Shown here: one piece after another, positions 54,598-63,859 of the stretch
How the letters are laid out: every line of letters begins with the position of its first letter
Position numbering within the stretch: the first letter of the stretch is position 1
Assembly: GCF_003332885.2 (NCBI RefSeq)
Contig: NZ_QOWJ01000001.1
Coordinates: 434,001 to 498,000, forward strand
Source of the DNA: Paracnuella aquatica
Lineage (GTDB): Bacteria > Bacteroidota > Bacteroidia > Chitinophagales > Chitinophagaceae
DNA: 64,000 nt
Direction of reading: 5' to 3'
Position numbers and translations under genes: made by a program
Notes under the pieces: model-generated
Database searches by the model: none
Told to the model about the DNA's origin: nothing
Seen by the model: the letters and a program-made list of their open reading frames with translations, nothing else

Positions 54598-56373
54598 TTA
54601 CATCCTTTCCGGCACCCTAATACCCAGCAATCCCATGGCCGATTTAATCGTATTGGCGGTTAGCTGGCACAAGCGCAAACGCAATTGCTTTTTCTCGTCG
54701 CTTTCCGCATTGAGCACCGAATATTCGGTGTAAAAAGTGTTATAGGTTTTGGCCACGTTGAATGCATAGATCGCAATCACCGATGGATTGTGTTCGGCTG
54801 CAGCCTGGGCTACAACGCTTGGATATTGCTCCAGCAGAACCAGCAGGTTCTTTTCCAGTTTTTCCAGTCCATTGAACGTTACTTGTGCGCTTTCATCGAT
54901 CGGCTGCCGGCGCAGAATGGACTTGATCCGTGCATGCGTGTATTGGATAAACGGACCCGTGAAGCCATGAAAATCAATCGACTCTTCGGGGTTGAAGATC
55001 ATTTTCTTTTTTGGATCAACGCGCAGCAGGAAAAACTTCAGTGCGCCCAATCCGATGGTATCATAGAGTTCGGCCAGCTCCGCTTCTGTAAAATCCTGCA
55101 CCTTGCCGCTTTCCTGCGTGTGCCTTGCGGCAATTGCCACCATTTCGGCCACCAGGTCGTCGGCATCTACCACGGTGCCTTCGCGGCTTTTCATGCGGCC
55201 CGAAGGCAGCTCCACCATGCCGTAGCTCAGGTGAAAAATACCATCGGCGTATGGCTTGCCCATCTTTTTCAAGATCAGCTGCAACACTTTCATGTGATAA
55301 TTCTGCTCGTCGGCAATCACATAAATGCTTTGGTCGTATGCAAACTCGTCGTACTTCTGCTGCGCCAGGCCCATGTCCTGCGTGATGTATACCGAAGTGC
55401 CGTCTTTGCGCAGCACCAGTTTTTCATCCAGCCCTTCCGAGGTCAGGTCGATCCAAACACTACCATCATCCTTGCGGTAAAAAACTCCGGACTCCAAACC
55501 CTGTTCTACAAACTGGCGGCCCAGGAGGTAGGTCTGGCTTTCGTAATAAACCTTGTCAAAATCAGCACCGATGCGTTTGTATGTTTCGTCAAAACCGGCG
55601 TACACCCAGCTGTTCATGCGCTGCCACAGTTCCATCACTTCGGGTTTGCCAGCTTCCCAATCCACCAGCATTTGCTGCGTTTGCTGCATCAGCGGCGACT
55701 TGCGTTCGGCTTCGTCTTTCGGCAAGCCGGTAGCTTCCAGTTCCTTGGTTTGCGCTTTTAATGCGTCGGAAAATTTTACATAGTAGTCGCCCACAAAATG
55801 GTCGCCTTTAGCGCCGGTGCTTTCCGGTGTGGCGCCGTTGGCAAACTGTTCCCAGGCAATCATGCTTTTGCAGATGTGGATGCCGCGGTCATTGACGATA
55901 CAGGTTTTCATCACCTCGTTGCCCAGTACTTTCGAAATTTCGGCGATGCTCCAACCCAAAAATATATTGCGCAGGTGGCCGAGGTGCAGCGGTTTGTTGG
56001 TATTAGGCGATGAATATTCCACCATTATTTTCTCGCCCTTGCCGGAAGCCAAGTTTGGCATAGTGGCATACTGGCCACCTAAATGATCAAGAAAAACTTG
56101 GTCGGAAACCGAAAGGTTTAAAAAACCTTTGATGACGTTGAAGCCCGTAAACAATTCCGGGTTTTGTGCAACCAGGTACTGACCCAGCGTTTGGCCCAGT
56201 GCATCCGGCGCCGCTTTTAATATTTTTACATAAGCAAAAAGCACCACGGTATAATCGCCCTCAAATTCTGGTTTGGTTTCGTTTACCAATACATCGGAGG
56301 CAGACACTTTGTGTCCAAAACTGGCTTCGATGGCGGCCGCGGTTGCTTCTTTGATCCTGCTTACTATGGTCAT
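54598..56373 (-). CDS. argS: Arginyl-tRNA synthetase
   Basis: A class I aminoacyl-tRNA synthetase of 591 residues. The HIGH motif is HLGHLRN near residue 131, which is the ArgRS variant. The KMSK motif is RMKSREGTVV, also a variant of ArgRS. An N-terminal additional domain (DxLVNETKPEFEGDYTV) and the C-terminal anticodon-binding domain are visible. It attaches Arg to tRNA(Arg). Starts at ATG. Confidence 0.97.
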   Translation of the reverse strand: MTIVSRIKEATAAAIEASFGHKVSASDVLVNETKPEFEGDYTVVLFAYVKILKAAPDALGQTLGQYLVAQNPELFTGFNVIKGFLNLSVSDQVFLDHLGGQYATMPNLASGKGEKIMVEYSSPNTNKPLHLGHLRNIFLGWSIAEISKVLGNEVMKTCIVNDRGIHICKSMIAWEQFANGATPESTGAKGDHFVGDYYVKFSDALKAQTKELEATGLPKDEAERKSPLMQQTQQMLVDWEAGKPEVMELWQRMNSWVYAGFDETYKRIGADFDKVYYESQTYLLGRQFVEQGLESGVFYRKDDGSVWIDLTSEGLDEKLVLRKDGTSVYITQDMGLAQQKYDEFAYDQSIYVIADEQNYHMKVLQLILKKMGKPYADGIFHLSYGMVELPSGRMKSREGTVVDADDLVAEMVAIAARHTQESGKVQDFTEAELAELYDTIGLGALKFFLLRVDPKKKMIFNPEESIDFHGFTGPFIQYTHARIKSILRRQPIDESAQVTFNGLEKLEKNLLVLLEQYPSVVAQAAAEHNPSVIAIYAFNVAKTYNTFYTEYSVLNAESDEKKQLRLRLCQLTANTIKSAMGLLGIRVPERM

Positions 56374-56497
56374 GCTCGTTCTTTTCTTTGCGGCGCAAAT
56401 TAAGGAAAATGAGGCCAGCGGCAGGCGGCAAGAATTTGGGCACCCTTAACGAAAAACTGCTGCCGCTTTTATTTTTAGCAATTACCTTCGCAAACCG

Positions 56498-57028
56498 ATG
56501 CGCAGGATGCACCATTTTTTACGTTCCCTTATTTTAGACGTGGTAGATTTTTTCTATCCCATTTTCCGGCGCATCATGCCATTGCAAACGTACCGCTATG
56601 CGGCCTGCGGCGGTGGCAATACCACGCTGAACATTTTCCTGTATTTCGTTATTTACAATTTTGTGCTCGATAAGTCGGTGTTGCATTTGGGGCCCATTGC
56701 TATTTCACCGCACATTGCAGCATTTTTGCTGGCGTTCCCCGTCACGTTTGTGTTGGGCTTTTACATGAGCATGTACGTGGTGTTTGCAGGCTCTTACCTG
56801 CGGCGCCGGGTGCAGTTTATCCGCTACTTCATCGTGGCGTTGGGTTGCATCGTGCTCAATTATGTACTGCTTAAATTATTTGTAGAAGGCTTTGGCTGGT
56901 ATCCCACACCTTCCATGATTTTGACCACCGTGTTTGTGGTCCTGTTCAGCTACCTGTCACAGCGGCATTTTTCTTTTAAAACAAAAAAGATCACGCTGGC
57001 CAAAGACGAAGTGCTGATCGAAAGCTGA
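56498..57028 (+). CDS. GtrA-like membrane protein
   Basis: A 176-residue protein with four hydrophobic segments and basic ends. RYAACGGGNTTLNIFLYF near residue 33 and a C-terminal YLSQRHFSFK are typical of GtrA, which takes part in flipping of polyprenyl-linked sugars. The usual GT2 partner is 44 kb away (11427-12368) rather than adjacent. A near-consensus TACCTTCG lies seven bases upstream of the ATG. Confidence 0.88.
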   Translation: MRRMHHFLRSLILDVVDFFYPIFRRIMPLQTYRYAACGGGNTTLNIFLYFVIYNFVLDKSVLHLGPIAISPHIAAFLLAFPVTFVLGFYMSMYVVFAGSYLRRRVQFIRYFIVALGCIVLNYVLLKLFVEGFGWYPTPSMILTTVFVVLFSYLSQRHFSFKTKKITLAKDEVLIES

Positions 57029-57033
57029 GCTTT

Positions 57034-57705
57034 TTATAGGTTTATTTCCACTACTACATTTCCGGTGCAAGCCAGTTCCACCACCAAAGCTTCTTTAGTT
57101 GCACTGACCGATTGTACGAAAACTTCCTGCACTTTCCCGGTACTCTTTACGGTGGGCGACCATTGTTTTTCCAATGATGAATTGATCGCCGCAGTAGCTT
57201 TTTCAAAATAAGGCTGCAGCGGAAAAACGGACCGCGTCATCAACTCTTCACCAATTTTATTGGCCAAAAGCGATTTGCCCAGCCGCAGCAGCAAACTGCT
57301 TGATTGAATGTCATAGGTCAGATCGGCCAGGCGAACGGCCTGCAACACCGCATCGTACTGCGGCTTTCCTTTTATATAAATGCTTCCGTAAAACGACCCG
57401 CCAAAATGCGCCTGTATCAGCAGGTTGCCCGCACTGTCTGCTTCCACCATTCCTTTTTCAATAATAATATGCGTGCTGATGAGGCCTTCGGAAAGGTCAA
57501 AGCGTTTGCCCACAATGGCTGCTTTGAATATTTTATTCATTAACAAATAGGGCAGGGAAGCGGTGGCCTGCAGGTAAAATCCGTCGCTGCCGCCGGTGCT
57601 GGCAGGCCCTTCCGGCTTATTAAATTGTAAGGCCGGCGCTGCCGTAAGCCGCAGTTTGATCTCCATTTCTTTTTCCATTGGTTTGTTCTGTTCCATCCCG
57701 TTCAT
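57034..57705 (-). CDS. Short DUF4403-type protein, possibly truncated
   Basis: A 223-residue protein that resembles the C-terminal half of DUF4403 proteins (usually about 450 residues, with a lipoprotein signal): KGKPQYDAVLQAVRLADLTYDIQ and a following helix-strand segment. The N-terminus (MNGMEQNKPMEKEMEIKLRL) has no signal peptide, unlike full-length members, so it is either a half-length version or has lost the first half. Bases 57706-57895 upstream show no continuing frame. It converges with the GtrA-like gene, six bases apart. Confidence 0.65.
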   Translation of the reverse strand: MNGMEQNKPMEKEMEIKLRLTAAPALQFNKPEGPASTGGSDGFYLQATASLPYLLMNKIFKAAIVGKRFDLSEGLISTHIIIEKGMVEADSAGNLLIQAHFGGSFYGSIYIKGKPQYDAVLQAVRLADLTYDIQSSSLLLRLGKSLLANKIGEELMTRSVFPLQPYFEKATAAINSSLEKQWSPTVKSTGKVQEVFVQSVSATKEALVVELACTGNVVVEINL

Positions 57706-57895
57706 TTTATTAATAGCAACAAATCTCCGGCCGGGCTTTCTGCCATCGGGCCTGCCGAAACTGACAAACGGCCGTTCGGTTTAATGCCAACAACGCCATC
57801 ATTTTCACCCATTTATCCCTAAACTGTCAAAATTGCACATTTCTCCCGGCGGCACGGTCATTGATAAATAGGAGTGAACTTTAAACTTTCAACCA

Positions 57896-59803
57896 ATGGG
57901 AAAAATAATCGGTATTGACTTAGGTACTACCAACAGTTGCGTGGCAGTAATGGAGGGAAACGAGCCGGTGGTGATTGCCAACGATGAAGGCCGTCGCACA
58001 ACGCCTTCAGTGGTGGCTTTTTTGAAAAATGGCGAACGCAAAGTGGGCGACCCCGCCAAGCGCCAGGCCATCACCAACCCGCACAACACCATTATGAGTG
58101 TGAAGCGCTTTATGGGCCGTCGTTTCGACGAGATCACTGAAGAGAAAAGCCACTGGAGCTATAACGTAGCCAAAGGCGATAATAATACCGTTCGTATAGA
58201 TATTGATGGCCGCCTGTACACCCCGCAGGAAATTTCTGCGATGGTGCTGCAAAAGATGAAAAAAACGGCTGAAGACTACCTGGGCCAGGAAGTAACCGAC
58301 GCGGTAATTACCGTGCCCGCTTATTTCAACGACGCCCAGCGCCAGGCTACTAAAGAAGCCGGTGAAATTGCCGGCCTCAATGTGCGCCGTATTGTAAACG
58401 AACCTACCGCTGCAGCCCTGGCCTATGGCCTGGATAAAGGCGGAAAAGACCACCATATTGCCGTGTTTGACTTAGGTGGTGGTACATTCGATATTTCCAT
58501 CCTCGAGTTGGGCGATGGCGTATTTGAAGTAAAATCAACTAACGGTGATACCCACCTTGGTGGTGATGACTTTGATAAAGTGATCATGGACTGGCTGGCT
58601 GAGGAATTCCGCAGCGAAGAAAACGTGGACCTGCGCAAAGACCCGATGGCCCTGCAGCGCCTGAAAGAAGCGTCTGAAAAAGCAAAGGTGGAACTGTCTT
58701 CGTCCAGCGAAACAGAGATCAACCTGCCTTATATCACCGCAGTGGATGGCGTGCCCAAACACCTGGTGAAAAAACTGACCCGCGCCAAATTTGAGGCCCT
58801 GGCCGACAACTTGTTTGAGCGTTGCCTGAAGCCTTGCGAACAAGCACTTAAAGATGCAGGATACAGCACATCGCAAATCGATGAAGTGATCCTGGTGGGT
58901 GGTTCTACTCGCATTCCAAAAGTGCAGGAAATTGTAGAGCGCTTCTTTGGCAAAAAGCCGCACCGTGGTGTTAACCCCGATGAGGTCGTAGCCATTGGTG
59001 CTGCTATCCAGGGTGCCGTTTTGACCGGTGAGGTGAAAGACGTGCTGCTCCTCGACGTGACCCCGCTGTCGCTGGGTATCGAAACAATGGGTGGTGTAAT
59101 GACCCGCCTGATCGAGTCGAACACAACCATTCCTACCCGCAAATCGGAAACGTTCTCTACGGCTTCCGATAACCAGCCCGGTGTGCAAATTCATGTGCTG
59201 CAGGGTGAGCGCCCCATGGCTACGCAAAACAAGAGCTTGGGTATGTTCAACCTCGATGGCATTCCGCCGGCTCCGCGTGGTGTACCCCAGATAGAAGTGA
59301 TCTTCGATATTGATGCCAACGGTATTTTGCATGTAACAGCAAAAGACAAAGGCACTGGTAAAGAACAAAAGATCCGCATTGAAGCTGGCTCTGGTTTGAC
59401 CAAAGACGAGATCGAAAAAATGAAGGCCGAAGCGAAAGCAAATGAAGCTACCGACAAAGCCGAGAAAGAAAGAGTGGAAAAAGTAAACCAGGCAGATTCG
59501 CTGATCTTCCAGACCGAAAAACAACTGAAGGAATACGGCGATAAAATTCCGGCTGATAAAAAAGCGCCCATCGAGTCGGCATTGAACGACCTGCGTGAAG
59601 CGCACAAATCTCAGGACCTGGGCCGCATCGATACAGCAGTAACTGCCGTGAATGCCGCTTGGACCGCAGCTTCGGAAGATATGTACAAAGCAACACAGGA
59701 CGCTGGTGGCGCACAGCCCGGTGCTGATGCAGGACAACAGCAACAACCCGGTGGTGGCGGTGCAGAAAATGTAACCGACGCTGAGTACGAGGAAGTGAAG
59801 TAG
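57896..59803 (+). CDS. dnaK: Chaperone DnaK (Hsp70)
   Basis: The 635-residue Hsp70: nucleotide-binding domain with [46 protein letters not shown]-like [12 protein letters not shown] near residue 195 and [11 protein letters not shown] near 338; substrate-binding domain; and a C-terminal lid ending in a Gln/Gly-rich tail and DAEYEEVK. It works with DnaJ and GrpE, which are not in the window. No CIRCE operator (TTAGCACTC/GAGTGCTAA) was found upstream. Confidence 0.98.
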   Translation: MGKIIGIDLGTTNSCVAVMEGNEPVVIANDEGRRTTPSVVAFLKNGERKVGDPAKRQAITNPHNTIMSVKRFMGRRFDEITEEKSHWSYNVAKGDNNTVRIDIDGRLYTPQEISAMVLQKMKKTAEDYLGQEVTDAVITVPAYFNDAQRQATKEAGEIAGLNVRRIVNEPTAAALAYGLDKGGKDHHIAVFDLGGGTFDISILELGDGVFEVKSTNGDTHLGGDDFDKVIMDWLAEEFRSEENVDLRKDPMALQRLKEASEKAKVELSSSSETEINLPYITAVDGVPKHLVKKLTRAKFEALADNLFERCLKPCEQALKDAGYSTSQIDEVILVGGSTRIPKVQEIVERFFGKKPHRGVNPDEVVAIGAAIQGAVLTGEVKDVLLLDVTPLSLGIETMGGVMTRLIESNTTIPTRKSETFSTASDNQPGVQIHVLQGERPMATQNKSLGMFNLDGIPPAPRGVPQIEVIFDIDANGILHVTAKDKGTGKEQKIRIEAGSGLTKDEIEKMKAEAKANEATDKAEKERVEKVNQADSLIFQTEKQLKEYGDKIPADKKAPIESALNDLREAHKSQDLGRIDTAVTAVNAAWTAASEDMYKATQDAGGAQPGADAGQQQQPGGGGAENVTDAEYEEVK

Positions 59804-59846
59804 GAGAACTAGGATTTATTAGATTTAAGAGAATTTAGTTTGATAG

Positions 59847-59874
59847 AACAGCCCTGCAGTGATGCGGGGCTGTT
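59847..59874 (+). terminator. Terminator after dnaK
   Basis: AACAGCCC pairs with GGGCTGTT around a 12-base loop and is followed by TT. Confidence 0.65.
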
Positions 59875-59908
59875 TGCTATATAGGCCAGTAAAAATTTAA
59901 ATTGCAAT

Positions 59909-60181
59909 ATGAAAACAAAAACAATCGAAACTACAATAGGTAAGTTTTGTAAAGATCCTGATCCTTTACTTGATCTTGTTTGCGATCAAAACCATGAGGT
60001 GGTTATTCGTCGTGGCGCGGGAAAGGACGTTGTTTTAGTTTCATTAAAAGAATACATCAGTATAATGGAAACCGGCTATTTAATGTCAACCGAAGCTAAC
60101 CGTATGCACTTAGCAAAAAGCATCCTTGATGTCAAGGAGGGCCGGGTCAGAACGATCAATCCTGATGAGCTGTGGAAATAA
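59909..60181 (+). CDS. YefM/Phd-type antitoxin, orphan
   Basis: A 90-residue protein of the YefM/Phd fold that binds operator DNA and a RelE/YoeB-type toxin. It has the VVIRRGAGKDVVLVSLKEY segment and METGYLMSTEANRMHLAKSI, the typical YefM C-terminal helices. A toxin would normally follow within a few bases. Downstream only a 16-codon frame (60183-60233, beginning MRCFVHANKEM) is present before pncB, so no toxin gene is seen. It may be a remnant, or the toxin may be elsewhere. Confidence 0.85.
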   Translation: MKTKTIETTIGKFCKDPDPLLDLVCDQNHEVVIRRGAGKDVVLVSLKEYISIMETGYLMSTEANRMHLAKSILDVKEGRVRTINPDELWK

Positions 60182-60306
60182 AATGCGCTGTTTTGTCCAT
60201 GCAAATAAAGAAATGATTTATCGACCTTGGTAGGCTTTTGCCATTTAGTACCCTGTTAGGAACATTTTATCTTGGGTAAGCCTAAAATTTGCAATTACAT
60301 TTAACC

Positions 60307-61485
60307 ATGCAGCACGCCCAACTACCTTCGATTCTCGACAATGATTTTTACAAGTTCACCATGCAGCAAGGCGTGGTAAAATTGTTTCCACGTGCCCGTG
60401 CCCGTTATACCTTCATCAACCGCGGCAAGCACCAAATGCCAGCGAGTTTCGATGAGGCTTTGCAGGCTTCGGTAAATGCGATGGCGGGCTTACAATTAAG
60501 CCGCGCCGAGAAAGCTTTTTTGCAAAAAGCTTGTCCGTACCTGGATCCCGTGTACCTCGATTTCCTGGAAGGTTACCGGTATGATCCATCGGAAGTTCAT
60601 ATTGAACAAAATGGCAGCGACGTATCGGTGACGGTGGAAGGCTATTGGTATCGCACCATCCTTTGGGAAGTGCCGTTGCTGTGCCTGATCTCCGAAAATT
60701 TTTACCTGCTCAACAACAGTGTGAAAGCTTCCGACGAAGCCGTTGTACAAACAGCGGAAAACAAGCTGGCGCAATACCGGGAACTGGGCGTGACCATCGC
60801 TGATTTTGGCACACGCCGCAGGCATTCGTATGCCGTTCAGGATTTGGTGGTAGAAACGATGATGAACAACGCCGGCAGCACTTTTGTGGGCACATCGAAC
60901 GTACACCTGGCACACAAGCATAACACAAAGCCCATCGGCACCCATGCGCATGAATGGTTTATGTTCCATGCGGCAAAATTTGGCGCTAAAATGGCCAACA
61001 CAATGGCGCTGGAAAATTGGGTGGAAGTGTTTCGCGGCGACTTGGGCATTGCGCTTTCCGACACGTTTACCACAACTGAATTCTTCGAGATTTTCGATAA
61101 AAAATTTGCGAAGCTTTTTGACGGCGTTCGCCACGACAGCGGCGACCCGGTGGCATTTGCGGAGCAAACCATTGCGCATTACCAAAAGCTCGGCATCGAC
61201 CCACGCACCAAGACCATCATCTTCTCCGACGGCCTGAATTACGAAAAAGTGGCCCGCATTACCGAAGCCTGTCGCGGCCGCATCGGCATGTCGTTTGGCA
61301 TTGGCACCAACCTTACCAACGACGTGGGTTTGCAGCCGATGAACATCGTGATGAAGATGACCGAGGCCTGCCCGGAAGGCGAGGAGTGGACACCGGTAGT
61401 TAAACTTTCCGACGAACGGGGCAAATACACGGGCCCGGCCGAATCAATCAACCTGGTGAAAGCGGTGCTGCAAATAAAAGAATAA
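60307..61485 (+). CDS. pncB: Nicotinate phosphoribosyltransferase
   Basis: Makes nicotinate mononucleotide from nicotinate and PRPP in NAD salvage, with ATP use. ATG 60307 (MQHAQLPSILDNDFYKFTM) is the family start; the TTG six codons upstream is not conserved. It has 392 residues. ADFGTRRRHSYAVQDLV near residue 160 holds the phospho-acceptor His, GTSNVHLAHKHNTKPIGTHAHE follows, and RHDSGDP lies near 276. It converges with the FGGY kinase, whose stop is three bases away. Confidence 0.96.
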   Translation: MQHAQLPSILDNDFYKFTMQQGVVKLFPRARARYTFINRGKHQMPASFDEALQASVNAMAGLQLSRAEKAFLQKACPYLDPVYLDFLEGYRYDPSEVHIEQNGSDVSVTVEGYWYRTILWEVPLLCLISENFYLLNNSVKASDEAVVQTAENKLAQYRELGVTIADFGTRRRHSYAVQDLVVETMMNNAGSTFVGTSNVHLAHKHNTKPIGTHAHEWFMFHAAKFGAKMANTMALENWVEVFRGDLGIALSDTFTTTEFFEIFDKKFAKLFDGVRHDSGDPVAFAEQTIAHYQKLGIDPRTKTIIFSDGLNYEKVARITEACRGRIGMSFGIGTNLTNDVGLQPMNIVMKMTEACPEGEEWTPVVKLSDERGKYTGPAESINLVKAVLQIKE

Positions 61486-61488
61486 GGA

Positions 61489-62964
61489 CTACCCCAACTG
61501 GTGCAGCCGGTGCATGGTTTGGCGGAGCAAGGGGTGCAGGTCCTGGTAAATGGAAAAAAGCCCGTTGTATAACTGGTGCCTGCGTCCGTCGGGCAAAAAG
61601 CGGCTATCCGCAACCGGTAGTGGCAGTTTGTCAAAATCGGTAAGCCAACCCAAAGCCTTAAAACCAAGATAAGCAGCACCCATCGCCGACGCATCGGCTG
61701 TCTGCAACCGGACTACTTCTTTGCCGGTGCAATCGGCAAACAGTTGCAAGGCTGTTTCCGATTTTGCAAAACCGCCGCTCAGGTGCAGTTTGTGCACCAG
61801 CCCGGTTGCTTTTTCCAGCGGCTCCAGCACCGACCGCAGGGCAAAGCAAACGCCTTCCAGCACTGCCTTGATTAAGTGTTGTTTGTTATGATGTTGCTGC
61901 AGCCCAATAAACGCTGCACTGCTGGCACTGTCCCAAATGGGTGCCCGTTCGCCCATTAAGTAGGGCAAAAACATCAGGCCCTTCGCACCGGGTTCAATAT
62001 GGCTTAAGGCATCAAATGGCACGTCATCAATCCCGTTTGCGAACAACAAATCCGCAGCCCACGAAATAGCAGCGCCGCCGTTGTTGATGGCACCCCCGGT
62101 AATCCACCAGCCTTCGTCGAGGTAATAGTTAAACAATTGCTCGGGCCACTGCGGGCAAGGTTTAGTTGCAGCCACCCGCACCGCGCCACTGGTGCCAACG
62201 GTGGTAGCACCGATGCCTTGTTGCAAGGCACCAGTTCCCAGGTTGGCGAGGCACCCGTCCGAAGCGCCAATGTAAAACGGCACATTGGCTGGCAAATCGA
62301 GCAACGAAGCTGCATGTGGCGTAAGCTCATTTCGCTGAAAAGTAGTGGGCACCAATTGCGACAGTCGATCGGCATCTAAACTTGCAAATTCCAATGCCGG
62401 GCTGTGCCAGACAAACGATGCTAACTCCATCATACCAGTGGCGGCCCCAAGCGAAAAGTCGATTTCAAAAAAACCAAAAAGCCGGTGCCAGATCCATTCT
62501 TTAATGCCAATAAACTTATGCGCAGACTGGAACAGGGCAGTATCGTTTTCCCGCCACCAAACAATTTTACACAACGGCGAAAGTGCATGAATAGGCGTGC
62601 CGCAAGCTTCGTAAAGTTCTTTACCTAAAGGCTGTGCATACAGGTTCAATGCAATATCGGAAGCCCTTGGATCGGCCCAGGTAATGAGCGGCGAAAGGGG
62701 GGTAGCCTGGCTATTTACCGCCATGATGCTGTGCATCGCGCTGCTTAAAACAATGGCGTCCGGCGGGTAGCCCATTTGGCCCACCACTTTATTGATACAG
62801 GCAACAAATGCATCCCAAACTACAACCGGGTTTTGTAGCGAGTGGCCTTCATTCTCCGGGTAAAAAACCTGGTGGTCACCAAGCACGTCTCCGCTTTTTG
62901 CTACCGCTACTGCTTTGGTACTGCCCGTGCCTACGTCGATGCCGATGATATAAACCTGCTGCAT
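61489..62964 (-). CDS. FGGY-family carbohydrate kinase, gluconokinase-like
   Basis: A 491-residue sugar kinase. ATG 62964 (MQQVYIIGIDVGTGSTKAVAV) is used rather than the TTG two codons upstream. It has the ATPase-fold phosphate-1 loop near residue 9, GASDGCLANLGTGA near 225, GTSGAVRV near 250 and HLSGGFAKSE near 400. Length and the ITWADPRA segment resemble GntK of Bacillus, which phosphorylates gluconate, but xylulose or related sugars cannot be excluded. No partner catabolic gene is adjacent. Confidence 0.87.
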   Translation of the reverse strand: MQQVYIIGIDVGTGSTKAVAVAKSGDVLGDHQVFYPENEGHSLQNPVVVWDAFVACINKVVGQMGYPPDAIVLSSAMHSIMAVNSQATPLSPLITWADPRASDIALNLYAQPLGKELYEACGTPIHALSPLCKIVWWRENDTALFQSAHKFIGIKEWIWHRLFGFFEIDFSLGAATGMMELASFVWHSPALEFASLDADRLSQLVPTTFQRNELTPHAASLLDLPANVPFYIGASDGCLANLGTGALQQGIGATTVGTSGAVRVAATKPCPQWPEQLFNYYLDEGWWITGGAINNGGAAISWAADLLFANGIDDVPFDALSHIEPGAKGLMFLPYLMGERAPIWDSASSAAFIGLQQHHNKQHLIKAVLEGVCFALRSVLEPLEKATGLVHKLHLSGGFAKSETALQLFADCTGKEVVRLQTADASAMGAAYLGFKALGWLTDFDKLPLPVADSRFLPDGRRHQLYNGLFSIYQDLHPLLRQTMHRLHQLG

Positions 62965-63044
62965 GTGCAAAAGATAGTGGATAGCGGTAAAAGGCTTGCT
63001 CTATCAACCATTTTTTTTAAAAAAAGCGCAGCAAATGGAATGGT

Positions 63045-63473
63045 CTATAAAACCTTCTCCATCCGGTGGTGTGCAATGCCCACTTCGAAAAACTCATCGC
63101 CGGCCACAGTGTAGCCGCTTTTTTGGTAAAAAGCCATCACCGGGTTGCGGGCATGTAAAAACAGCGTATAAAATCCTTTGTCGCGGGCCACTGTTTCCGC
63201 AAATTGCACAATGGCAGCGCCTAATCCTTTACCCTGGAAAGTAGGATCCACAGCCATTTGCCGCAATTGCACCTGCCCGTTTCCCCGGTTGGTGAGCACG
63301 CAACAGCCGATAATTTTTTCACCTTCAAAAGCACCAAGATGAATGTCGGTTGCTTCTGCATGTGGCTGGATATAACTGGACGGAATGCCGCTGGGCTGCA
63401 ACAAAACGTTGATGCGGAGCTGCAACATCTCGTTGTACGCTTCAGAAAGATGCGGGATAATTTTGAGGTCCAT
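63045..63473 (-). CDS. GNAT family N-acetyltransferase
   Basis: A 142-residue GCN5-related acetyltransferase using ATG 63473 (MDLKIIPHLSEAYNEMLQL). The acetyl-CoA-binding motif A is RQMAVDPTFQGKGLGAAIVQFA near residue 75 (Q/RxxGxG/A form), followed by FLHARNPVMAFYQKSGY, the ElaA-like C-terminal part. Substrate unknown. A minus-strand TACTTTTG box lies at 63495-63502, about 22 bases upstream, in the gap with the divergent next gene. Confidence 0.9.
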   Translation of the reverse strand: MDLKIIPHLSEAYNEMLQLRINVLLQPSGIPSSYIQPHAEATDIHLGAFEGEKIIGCCVLTNRGNGQVQLRQMAVDPTFQGKGLGAAIVQFAETVARDKGFYTLFLHARNPVMAFYQKSGYTVAGDEFFEVGIAHHRMEKVL

Positions 63474-63494
63474 GCAACCCGTGTTATTTTGGTG

Positions 63495-63502
63495 CAAAAG
63501 TA
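63495..63502 (-). promoter_or_regulatory. -7 box for the GNAT gene (TACTTTTG)
   Basis: An exact TAnnTTTG match on the minus strand in the short divergent gap. Confidence 0.5.
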
Positions 63503-63508
63503 AACGGT

Positions 63509-63859
63509 ATGACCCAACAACCTTTATCGGCCGAGGCAGTGATGCAAAAAGTTGCCACTGGTAAACCCTATACTTTGCTGCACCTGCTTGCTGCCAAAGC
63601 CATGCCCCAAGATGAAGCTGTTGCCAACCAGTTGCAGGTGGCCCACCTGGCGCATTTGTTTACGCTGGAACAGCAGGGGAATATTTCGGTGTATGGGCCG
63701 GTTGCCCATCAAAAGCTGCGCGGCATCATCATTTTCAACACCAACGACCACGAGGCCATCGCCATGTTGATGGCTACCGACCCGTACATTCAGGGTGGTT
63801 ACTTACGCTATGAGTTATTTAATTTCTTCAGCATTCCCGGGCAGACATTGGCAGGGTAG
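63509..63859 (+). CDS. YCII-related domain protein
   Basis: A 116-residue cytosolic protein. Its second half (VAHLAHLFTLEQQGNISVYG, LRGIIIFNTNDHEAIAMLMA, DPYIQGGYLRYELFNFF) follows the ferredoxin-like YCII fold; the first 30 residues are an unshared helical extension. Some YCII proteins are small hydrolases or dehalogenase-like, but most are unassigned. The remaining bases to the window end (63860-64000) show no gene. Confidence 0.7.
   Translation: MTQQPLSAEAVMQKVATGKPYTLLHLLAAKAMPQDEAVANQLQVAHLAHLFTLEQQGNISVYGPVAHQKLRGIIIFNTNDHEAIAMLMATDPYIQGGYLRYELFNFFSIPGQTLAG

Noticed and set aside
57840-57895. CIRCE-type heat-shock operator before dnaK
   Set aside because: Only GAGTG is present; the paired TTAGCACTC/GAGTGCTAA inverted repeat is absent.
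60183-60233. Short frame after the antitoxin that might be a toxin remnant
   Set aside because: Only 16 codons, and its residues do not match the YoeB or RelE N-terminus clearly enough to call a pseudogene.
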